Shown here: in pieces, positions 8,294 to 14,168 of the stretch | Layout: each line of letters begins with the position of its first letter | Numbering within the stretch: position 1 is the stretch's first letter | Assembly: GCA_045536015.1 (NCBI GenBank) | Contig: JAZSMS010000107.1 | Coordinates: 1-16,604, forward strand | Direction of reading: 5' to 3' | Source of the DNA: JAZSMS01 sp045536015 | GTDB taxonomy: Bacteria > Bacillota > Clostridia > Christensenellales > QALW01 | DNA: 16,604 nucleotides | Notes under the pieces: model-generated | Database searches by the model: none | What the model was told of the DNA's origin: nothing | What the model saw: the letters and a program-made list of their open reading frames with translations, nothing else | Translations under genes and position numbers: made by a program

Positions 8294-8974
8294 TTATTGA
8301 AAGAAAAGCTTAGAAAGCGTCATTGGGTCGATATATCTGCCGTCTTTATATACGCGCATATTGCCCGAAGCAATTTCGTCAATAAGCATAACGTTTCCTT
8401 CAGAATCGTAACCAAATTCAAATTTAATATCGTAAAGCACAAGACCTTTTTCAAGCAAATCATCAGCAACAATCTTTGTAATCTGCTGGGTCATTAACTT
8501 AATATCGTCATACTGCTTGTCAGACATAACACCAAGAGCAACAAGTGCATCCTTGTTTACAAGCGGATCACCCTTTGCATCGTCTTTAAACGTAGTTTCA
8601 ACGTAAGCGGGAAGATCAGCGCCTTCTTCAATATAATCGCCGTATCTGCGGATAAAGCTACCAACTGCTTTATATCGGCAGATAACCTCAAGGCCCTTAC
8701 CGAAAACCTTTGCAGGAAGAACTTCCATAGTGGTATCGTCAAGATTTGCGCTTACAAAGTGAGTTTTAATACCTGCAGCATTAACCTTTTCAAAGAAATA
8801 TATTGACATTCTGAGGTTAACGTCACCTACACCGTCAATAGTAAGTCCAACCGAATTCTCGCCCGGATCAAACACACCGTCTTTACCGGTGCAATCATCC
8901 TTAAACTTTAAAAGGTAATTTCCATTGTCAAGTGCATAAACGTCTTTTGTCTTTCCTGTGTAAACAAGCTTCAT
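8294..8974 (-). CDS. purC: SAICAR synthetase
   Basis: Step 7: couples CAIR and aspartate with ATP. The 226 residues are typical of bacterial PurC. Motifs in order: the ATP-binding GKTKDVY (7-13), the substrate-binding R100 and GSFIRRYG (105-112), YDIKFEFG (181-188) and DEIASGNMR (199-207). The ribosome binding site AAGGAG lies about 12 bases before the ATG. It sits between purE (29-base gap) and purF (28-base gap), so it follows the normal enzymatic neighbour PurE in the operon. No abnormality. Confidence 0.97.
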   Translation of the reverse strand: MKLVYTGKTKDVYALDNGNYLLKFKDDCTGKDGVFDPGENSVGLTIDGVGDVNLRMSIYFFEKVNAAGIKTHFVSANLDDTTMEVLPAKVFGKGLEVICRYKAVGSFIRRYGDYIEEGADLPAYVETTFKDDAKGDPLVNKDALVALGVMSDKQYDDIKLMTQQITKIVADDLLEKGLVLYDIKFEFGYDSEGNVMLIDEIASGNMRVYKDGRYIDPMTLSKLFFQ

Positions 8975-9003
8975 AATATTTTTATCTCCTTAAAAAATAA
9001 TTT

Positions 9004-9486
9004 TTATTTATTTAACTCGGCATCTTTTTCAAGAACTGCTGCCGAATCTTTTTCGCGTTTTTCATCAAGCTTTTTTGCGAGTGCTTCATCCGAAAGCGCA
9101 ATCATCTGCGCTGCAAGAATTGCTGCGTTTGTTGCACCGTTGATTGCAACGGTAGCAACCGGAATACCCGAGGGCATCTGCACGGTTGATAAAAGTGCAT
9201 CAAGCCCATCAAGATTGCTTGACGAGCAGGGAATACCTATTACGGGCAAAGTGGTCTGTGCCGCAAGCGCACCTGCCAAGTGTGCCGCCATACCCGCCGC
9301 GGCAATAATAACGCCAAAGCCGTTATCGCGCGCCGAGCGCGCAAACTCTGCCGCTTCAAAGGGTGTGCGGTGTGCCGAATAAACGTGCACTTCATTTGGT
9401 ATTTCAAAGGCATTTAAGGTATCGATAGCCTTTTGAACGATAGGAAGGTCACTTACACTTCCCATAATAATTCCTACTTTTTTCAT
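9004..9486 (-). CDS. purE: 5-(carboxyamino)imidazole ribonucleotide mutase, class I type
   Basis: Step 6: rearranges N5-CAIR to CAIR. The 160-residue protein carries GSVSDLP (9-15), the catalytic His in YSAHRTP, IIAAAGMAAHLAGALAA and STVQMPSGIPVATVAI. These fit class I PurE rather than the AIR-carboxylating class II (AGRSN type). No purK, which normally supplies N5-CAIR, is in this operon; it may be elsewhere, or the enzyme may rely on non-enzymatic N5-CAIR. It is the first gene after the riboswitch leader. GAGG sits six bases before the ATG. The C-terminal tail is rich in Lys, Glu and Ala. Confidence 0.96.
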   Translation of the reverse strand: MKKVGIIMGSVSDLPIVQKAIDTLNAFEIPNEVHVYSAHRTPFEAAEFARSARDNGFGVIIAAAGMAAHLAGALAAQTTLPVIGIPCSSSNLDGLDALLSTVQMPSGIPVATVAINGATNAAILAAQMIALSDEALAKKLDEKREKDSAAVLEKDAELNK

Positions 9487-9502
9487 AAAAAACCTCGCTT
9501 TT

Positions 9503-9550
9503 AAAAAAGTTAAGGGTGCACTCGGTCCTTTATAAGAAACAAGTGTACCC
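9503..9550 (-). terminator. Riboswitch-controlled intrinsic terminator upstream of purE
   Basis: The minus-strand RNA has GGGUACACUUG (9550-9540) pairing with CGAGUGCACCC (9524-9514): 11 positions with one A-C mismatch and one G-U, followed by UUAACUUUUUU ending at 9503. The 5' arm shares GGGUA with the aptamer's P3 strand, so ligand-bound aptamer and terminator exclude each other. This predicts a ZTP-activated ON switch. Confidence 0.85.
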
Positions 9551-9618
9551 AGACGGTCGGCTTATAAATTCTTTGCTCCTCTGTGGTGCTCCACATTTAT
9601 CCGTCAGTCACAAAGAAT
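9546..9618 (-). promoter_or_regulatory. ZTP (pfl-motif) riboswitch aptamer, purine operon copy
   Basis: The minus-strand leader folds as a ZTP aptamer. P1 is AUUCUUUG (9618-9611) with CAAAGAAU (9575-9568). The conserved UGACUGACGG (9610-9601) follows. P2 is UGUGG/CCACA (9595-9582) with loop AGCA, followed by AGAGGAGC. The P3 segment is CCGACCGUCUGGG (9560-9548). GACGG (9605-9601) can form the pseudoknot with CCGUC (9556-9552). The consensus is recalled from the published pfl/ZTP motif. It should sense ZMP/ZTP, which accumulate when 10-formyl-THF limits AICARFT. Its position before a full purine operon is a classic location. Confidence 0.88.
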
Positions 9619-9640
9619 ACCCTTATTTTATTACGTTGTC

Positions 9641-9670
9641 ATTATACCATTATATTATATTTTTTGTCAA
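9641..9670 (-). promoter_or_regulatory. Sigma-A promoter of the purine operon
   Basis: On the minus strand there is a perfect -35 TTGACA (9670-9665), an 18-base spacer, and a perfect -10 TATAAT (9646-9641) with an extended TGG in front. The predicted start near 9634 gives a leader of about 150 bases containing the riboswitch and terminator. Upstream A/T tracts could act as UP elements. Confidence 0.9.
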
Positions 9671-9720
9671 CAAAATAAGACCAAAAAAACGATTAAAAAA
9701 ACATATTTTTTAACTTGCGC
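9671..9720. promoter_or_regulatory. A-tract-rich spacer between divergent promoters
   Basis: The 50 bases between the two -35 boxes are dominated by A and T runs (for example AAAAAAAC, AAAAAAAC and TTTTTT spaced about one helical turn apart). This is consistent with intrinsically curved DNA and UP-element stimulation of both promoters. I see no operator-like dyad, so control seems to be at the RNA level. Confidence 0.45.
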
Positions 9721-9749
9721 TTGACAGAAAAATTTTATTGATTTATAAT
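9721..9749 (+). promoter_or_regulatory. Sigma-A promoter of pflB
   Basis: Perfect TTGACA (9721-9726), a 17-base spacer and perfect TATAAT (9744-9749). The predicted start near 9756 gives a leader of about 135 bases before the pflB ATG, which contains the second ZTP-type aptamer and its terminator. Confidence 0.9.
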
Positions 9750-9778
9750 TAATTTGAAATTAAAAATCTAATGTCCCT

Positions 9779-9844
9779 TGGTGCTGACGGTATGTGAATT
9801 GACACAGTGCATCATTCGACTTATATTCACCGACCGTCTGGGTA
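9779..9844 (+). promoter_or_regulatory. ZTP (pfl-motif) riboswitch aptamer, pflB copy (divergent domain 1)
   Basis: CUGACGGU (9784-9791) and CCGACCGUCUGGGUA (9830-9844) match the ZTP core. The second block is identical over 15 bases to the minus-strand aptamer at 9546-9560. The pseudoknot GACGGU/ACCGUC (9786-9791 with 9833-9838) is six pairs. P2 could be UGUG/CACA (9793-9806), and P1 a short UGGUG/CAUCA (9779-9783 with 9810-9814). The GGAG that follows P2 in the other copy is missing (AGUGC instead), so the ligand domain is less canonical. Position upstream of a pfl gene is the founding context of this motif. Confidence 0.8.
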
Positions 9845-9879
9845 ACACTTTTTTAAGGGGTTACTCATTTTTTTATTTT
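9839..9879 (+). terminator. Riboswitch-controlled intrinsic terminator upstream of pflB
   Basis: UGGGUAAC (9839-9846) pairs with GUUACUCA (9860-9867) with one G-U, and an inner CUU/AAG extends the stem. A run of seven U (9868-9874) and then AUUUU follow. The 5' arm begins inside the aptamer's P3 strand, so the aptamer and terminator are mutually exclusive, as on the other strand. The pflB ribosome binding site GGAGG follows at 9880-9884. Confidence 0.85.
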
Positions 9880-9890
9880 GGAGGTAATTT

Positions 9891-12119
9891 ATGCAATTTG
9901 AACAATGGTCAGGCTTTAAAAAAGGTTCGTGGTGCGAAAATATTGACGTACGCGATTTTATCGACAAAAACTACACTCCCTACGTTGGCGATTCTTCGTT
10001 TTTAGCAGGCGCTACCGAGCGTACAAAAAGAGCATATCAAAAACTTGAAGAATTAAAGAAGCTTGAGCAGGAAGCAGGCGGTGTGCTTGATATTGACACC
10101 ACAACCGTTTCTTCACTTTGCAACTATGCCCCCGGCTATTTGACCGATGAGGACATTATCGTAGGCTTGCAGACCGACGCACCCTTAAAGCGCGGCGTTA
10201 ACCCCTTTGGCGGAATCAGAATGGCGCGTTCTGCCTGTGAAGCTTACGGCTATAAATTATCCGACAAAATCGAAGAATATTTTACATACCGCACAACTCA
10301 TAACGACGGTGTTTTCCGCATCTATACCGACGAGATGAAAGCGGCGCGTCACTGTGCGCTTTTAACAGGTCTTCCTGATGCTTACGGCAGAGGAAGAATT
10401 ATAGGCGACTACCGCAGAATAGCACTTTACGGCATTGATAAGCTTATCGAAGAAAAACAAAAGGACAAGCAAGAAAAAGGCACTAATTTTATGGACGTTG
10501 AAAACATCCGCTTGCTTGAAGAACTTTATAGTCAGATAGCTTTCCTTAAAAAATTAAAAGAAATGGCATCAATGTACGGTTTTGATATATCAAAACCTGC
10601 AAAAACCGCACGCGAAGCTATTCAGTGGACGTACTTTGGCTATCTTGCCGCAAACAAAGAACAAAACGGCGCGGCAATGTCACTTGGCAGAGTTTCTACG
10701 TTCTTCGATATTTATATCGAGCGTGATATCGCTCTTGGAATTTTAGACGAACAGGGCGCACAGGAATTGTTTGACGATTTTGTATTAAAGCTCCGCTGTG
10801 CACGTCATTTGCGCACACCCGAATATAACGAGCTTTTCGGTGGCGACCCAATGTGGATAACCGAATGTGTTGGCGGAATGAGCTTAACTCACCGCACGCT
10901 TGTAACCAAATCTTCGTTCCGTATGCTTAACACGCTTTACACACTTTCTCCCGCCCCCGAACCCAACCTTACGGTGCTTTGGAGCAACGCTCTACCCGAG
11001 GGCTTTAAGCAGTTCTGCGCACAGGTTTCGATTGATACCGATTCTATTCAGTACGAAAACGACGACCTTATGCGTCCTCAATATGGTGACGATTACGCTA
11101 TTGCCTGCTGTGTTTCGGCAATGAAAATAGGCAAGCAAATGCAGTTCTTCGGAGCAAGATGCAACCTTGCAAAGCTTTTACTTTTAGCTCTTAACGGCGG
11201 CGCGGATAACGTTTTTGGCACGCGATTAGGTCCACAAATGGAGCCAATTAGCGACGGAATTTTAGATTACCCCACCGTTATGGCACGCTTTAAAAAATAC
11301 TTATCGTGGCTTTGTGCATTGTACGTTAACACAATGAACTGCATCCACTATATGCACGATAAATACGCCTATGAAAAAACCCAGCTTGCGCTTCATGACA
11401 CCGACGTTGAACGTTTGATGGCTTTCGGCGTCGCAGGACTTTCAGTTATAACTGACTCGCTTTCGGCAATTAAATTTGCCAGCGTTAAGCCCATTAAAAA
11501 TGAAGACGGCATTATAGTTGATTTTGAAACCGTAGGCGATTTCCCCAAGTTTGGTAACGACGACGACCGCGTTGACGAAATTGCGCAAGAGCTTTTAGTT
11601 ATGGTAAGCAACGAGCTCAAAAAGACGCCCGCTTACCGAAATGCAAAGCACACGCTTTCCGCTCTTACCATAACCTCTAACGTAGTTTACGGTAAAAAAA
11701 CCGGTGCAACGCCCGACGGCAGAGCCAAAGGCGAGCCCTTTGCCCCAGGCGCCAACCCAATGCACAACCGCGAGCATAACGGTGCGCTTGCATCACTCAA
11801 CTCGGTTTCAAAGCTTCCGTATTCTGCCGCGGCTGACGGAATTTCCAACACTTTCTCAATTGTTCCCGATGCTCTCGGCAAAACAAACGAGGACAGAAAT
11901 AAAAATCTTGTTTCTATTCTTGACGGATACTTTGCAAACGACGCACACCATTTAAACGTAAACGTTATGAACAGAGAAACGCTTATGAAAGCATACGAAA
12001 ACCCCGAACTATATCCCAATCTGACTATTCGCGTTTCAGGCTACGCAGTAAACTTCTGCAGATTATCGCGTGAGCAGCAAAGAGAAGTTATTATGCGTAC
12101 CTTCCACGAAGCACTTTAA
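9891..12119 (+). CDS. pflB: Pyruvate formate-lyase (formate C-acetyltransferase)
   Basis: A glycyl-radical enzyme that splits pyruvate with CoA into acetyl-CoA and formate in the anaerobic cytoplasm. Its 742 residues match the PFL length. The adjacent catalytic cysteines are C406-C407 in IACCVSAM, and the C-terminal radical loop is RVSGYAV with G717. FFGARCNLAK, near residue 425, carries the Arg expected to bind pyruvate carboxylate. The Cys-Cys pair distinguishes true PFL from other glycyl-radical enzymes. GGAGG six bases before the ATG gives a strong start. Control by a ZTP riboswitch implies the formate is meant for 10-formyl-THF synthesis (through a formate-THF ligase not seen here), supplying PurN and AICARFT. 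The pflA start lies two bases after the stop codon. Confidence 0.96.
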   Translation: MQFEQWSGFKKGSWCENIDVRDFIDKNYTPYVGDSSFLAGATERTKRAYQKLEELKKLEQEAGGVLDIDTTTVSSLCNYAPGYLTDEDIIVGLQTDAPLKRGVNPFGGIRMARSACEAYGYKLSDKIEEYFTYRTTHNDGVFRIYTDEMKAARHCALLTGLPDAYGRGRIIGDYRRIALYGIDKLIEEKQKDKQEKGTNFMDVENIRLLEELYSQIAFLKKLKEMASMYGFDISKPAKTAREAIQWTYFGYLAANKEQNGAAMSLGRVSTFFDIYIERDIALGILDEQGAQELFDDFVLKLRCARHLRTPEYNELFGGDPMWITECVGGMSLTHRTLVTKSSFRMLNTLYTLSPAPEPNLTVLWSNALPEGFKQFCAQVSIDTDSIQYENDDLMRPQYGDDYAIACCVSAMKIGKQMQFFGARCNLAKLLLLALNGGADNVFGTRLGPQMEPISDGILDYPTVMARFKKYLSWLCALYVNTMNCIHYMHDKYAYEKTQLALHDTDVERLMAFGVAGLSVITDSLSAIKFASVKPIKNEDGIIVDFETVGDFPKFGNDDDRVDEIAQELLVMVSNELKKTPAYRNAKHTLSALTITSNVVYGKKTGATPDGRAKGEPFAPGANPMHNREHNGALASLNSVSKLPYSAAADGISNTFSIVPDALGKTNEDRNKNLVSILDGYFANDAHHLNVNVMNRETLMKAYENPELYPNLTIRVSGYAVNFCRLSREQQREVIMRTFHEAL

Positions 12120-12120
12120 T

Positions 12121-12834
12121 ATGCTTGGCAGAATTCATTCATTTCAAAGCCTGGGTACCGTTGACGGACCGGGCGTAAGATGCGTAGTTTTTATGCAGGG
12201 CTGCCCGCTTAGGTGCGCTTGTTGTCATAATCCTGATACTTGGGATTTTTGCGGCGGAGAAGAAATATCTGCCGACGATTTAATCAAAAAAATTGTGCGC
12301 TTTAAAAGCTACTTTGGCGCCACGGGCGGAGTAACCGTTTCAGGCGGTGAGCCGCTTATACAAGCTGAATTTTTATGCGAATTATTTGCTAAATTAAAGA
12401 CGCTTGGAATTTCTACTGCACTTGATACTTCAGGTTGCGTTTTAAACGAAAAAGTACTTGAACTTTTAAGGCATACTGACATAGTGTTGCTTGACCATAA
12501 ATACTCAACAAACGAAGACTATAAAAAGTACGTTGGTTGCGATAAAGCCTTGGTTGACGAGTTTTTACAGACGCTTGATAAAATGGGCGTGCGCACTTGG
12601 CTCAGGCGCGTTATTATTCCAAATATCAACGATAATTTCGATAGCATCAAAGACCTTGCAATTATGCAAAAGAACTTTGCCTGCATTGAGAAAATCGAGC
12701 TTTTACCTTTTAAAAAATTATGCATTGAAAAGTATAAAAATGCAAACATACCATTTCCTTTAGAAAGCACTCCTGAAGCAGATGAAAAAGCAGTAAAAAA
12801 CTTACAAAATTTATTGACAAATAACGCTATTTAG
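12121..12834 (+). CDS. pflA: Pyruvate formate-lyase activating enzyme (radical SAM)
   Basis: Uses a [4Fe-4S] cluster and SAM to put the glycyl radical on PflB. It has 237 residues. The cluster motif is C28-P-L-R-C32-A-C34-C35, i.e. CX3CX2C, followed by HNPDTW; VSGGEPL binds SAM. TVDGPGVR near residue 13 is characteristic of the family. Odd: residue 34, normally aromatic (CX3CX-Tyr/Phe-C), is Cys (TGT, one base from TAT). I chose the ATG at 12121, immediately after the pflB TAA; an in-frame GTG at 12070 would overlap pflB and does not match the family N-terminus. There is no clear Shine-Dalgarno sequence, suggesting coupling to pflB. The stop is TAG, and the -35 box of the next promoter begins two bases later. 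Confidence 0.94.
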   Translation: MLGRIHSFQSLGTVDGPGVRCVVFMQGCPLRCACCHNPDTWDFCGGEEISADDLIKKIVRFKSYFGATGGVTVSGGEPLIQAEFLCELFAKLKTLGISTALDTSGCVLNEKVLELLRHTDIVLLDHKYSTNEDYKKYVGCDKALVDEFLQTLDKMGVRTWLRRVIIPNINDNFDSIKDLAIMQKNFACIEKIELLPFKKLCIEKYKNANIPFPLESTPEADEKAVKNLQNLLTNNAI

Positions 12835-12835
12835 T

Positions 12836-12864
12836 TTGACAATATTAGCTATATATGGTATATT
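12836..12864 (+). promoter_or_regulatory. Sigma-A promoter of the pyrC-carB operon
   Basis: TTGACA (12836-12841) lies 17 bases before TATATT (12859-12864), with an extended TGG in front of the -10. The predicted start is near 12871, giving a leader of about 90 bases. The promoter starts right after the pflA stop, so pyr genes can be expressed apart from pflBA. Confidence 0.82.
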
Positions 12865-12917
12865 ATATGGGATATATATGGCAACGCTTTGTCCAAGCAG
12901 GATAGCAAAAAAAGCAC

Positions 12918-12949
12918 GGTCTTGTCTGGCAATGGCAAGGCCTTTTTTT
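12918..12949 (+). terminator. Intrinsic terminator in the pyrC leader (probable attenuator)
   Basis: GGUCUUGUC (12918-12926) pairs with GGCAAGGCC (12934-12942): nine pairs including two G-U, loop UGGCAAU, followed by seven U (12943-12949). It lies two bases before the pyrC GGAGG, downstream of a promoter, which is the layout of a transcription attenuator. It would also end pflBA transcripts. An upstream hairpin GUCC-AAGCA-GGAU (12890-12902) may be the competing element. It does not match the PyrR binding loop as I recall it. Confidence 0.8.
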
Positions 12950-12959
12950 CGGAGGAAAC

Positions 12960-14156
12960 ATGACGCAGAGCAATTTTACGGTTTTAAACGCAAAGGGCTT
13001 TGATGCCTCTTTAGTTGATTTTTCCGTTTTTGATTTTCTTTCCCCTGACAATAAATATTTTATTTTTCCCGGCTTTTGCGATGTGCACGTGCATTTTCGC
13101 CAGCCGGGTTTTTCTTATAAAGAAACTATTCTGTCAGGCTCTCGCGCGGCGGCAAGAGGCGGATATACGGCAGTTTGTACTATGCCAAATCTTTTGCCCG
13201 TTCCCGATACGCCCGAGCACATTTTAGAGCAGATAGAAATAATAAAGCGCGATTCGTGCATAAACGTTTACCCCTACGCCTCGATAACAAAAAATCAGGC
13301 AGGTGAAGAATTAGTCGATATGCCCTCGCTCAAAGATTTGTGCATTGCCTTTTCTGACGACGGCAAGGGTATCCAAACAAAAGAGCTTATGTTAACCGCT
13401 ATGCAAAATGCAAAGGCGCTTAACAAAATGATTGTTGCGCACTGCGAGGATAATTCGCTGCTGTTTGGCGGTTATATCCACGATGGCAATTATGCAAAAG
13501 CACACGGTCATAAGGGCATTTGCTCCGAAAGTGAATGGAAGCCTATTGAGCGCGATATCGAGCTTGCAAAACAAACAAAATGTGCCTACCACGTTTGCCA
13601 CATTTCATGCCGCGAAAGTGTTGAGCTTATCCGTCAGGCTAAAAAGGACGGCGTTGACATTACTTGCGAAACAGCACCGCATTACCTTATTTTAACCGAT
13701 AATGACTTGCAAGAAGACGGCCGCTTCAAGATGAACCCGCCGCTTAGATCTGCGCGCGACCGCGACGCACTTATTGAGGGCATTTGTGACGGAACTATTG
13801 ATATGATAGCAACCGACCACGCACCGCATTCGCATGAAGAAAAATCAAAAGGACTTGAAAAGAGCGCCTTTGGTATAGTTGGTATAGAAACGGCTTTTTC
13901 GCTTATGTATACCCACTTTGTTAAAAACGACGTTATAACGCTTGATAAGCTTATTAAGCTTATGGCTACAAACCCGCGCGAGCGTTTTAATATTCCGCTT
14001 GGCAACGATTACACCGTATGGAATTTAGACAGCGAATTTACCGTTGACCCTGCAAAATTCATCTCGCTTGGAAAAGCAACACCATTTACTGACAATAAAT
14101 TAAACGGAGTATGCTGTTTAACCGTTGCAAACGGAAAAATTGCATACAAAAACTAA
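12960..14156 (+). CDS. pyrC: Dihydroorotase, class I
   Basis: Third step of pyrimidine synthesis: cyclises carbamoyl aspartate to dihydroorotate. The 398-residue amidohydrolase has the expected metal and substrate residues: H43 and H45 in DVHVHFRQPG, with R47; the aspartate pair D133-D134 in FSDDGKG; H161 in AHCED; H214 in HISC; and D286 in ATDHAPH. These correspond to the binuclear zinc site of class I dihydroorotases. The N-terminus (residues 1-36) is shorter and more divergent than in well-known homologues. GGAGG sits four bases before the ATG. Twelve bases separate its stop from carB. The symbol pyrC follows bacterial class I usage. Confidence 0.94.
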   Translation: MTQSNFTVLNAKGFDASLVDFSVFDFLSPDNKYFIFPGFCDVHVHFRQPGFSYKETILSGSRAAARGGYTAVCTMPNLLPVPDTPEHILEQIEIIKRDSCINVYPYASITKNQAGEELVDMPSLKDLCIAFSDDGKGIQTKELMLTAMQNAKALNKMIVAHCEDNSLLFGGYIHDGNYAKAHGHKGICSESEWKPIERDIELAKQTKCAYHVCHISCRESVELIRQAKKDGVDITCETAPHYLILTDNDLQEDGRFKMNPPLRSARDRDALIEGICDGTIDMIATDHAPHSHEEKSKGLEKSAFGIVGIETAFSLMYTHFVKNDVITLDKLIKLMATNPRERFNIPLGNDYTVWNLDSEFTVDPAKFISLGKATPFTDNKLNGVCCLTVANGKIAYKN

Positions 14157-14168
14157 TCGGAGGTTTTT

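Noticed and set aside
9004..9486. PurE as a class II AIR carboxylase, given no purK
   Set aside because: The AAGMAAHL and VQMPSGIPVATVAI segments fit class I; absence of purK from one operon does not show it is absent from the genome.
9516..9713. Plus-strand open frame of 65 codons in the intergenic region
   Set aside because: It lies over the minus-strand promoter and riboswitch, has no ribosome binding site and resembles no known protein.
12070..12120. GTG start extending PflA upstream
   Set aside because: The extension lies inside the pflB 3' end in another frame, and the family N-terminus begins at MLGRIHSFQS.
12878..12997. 39-codon leader peptide upstream of pyrC, as a coding gene
   Set aside because: There is no ribosome binding site and the start is only about seven bases from the predicted transcript start. 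It is kept only as a possibility in the attenuator finding.
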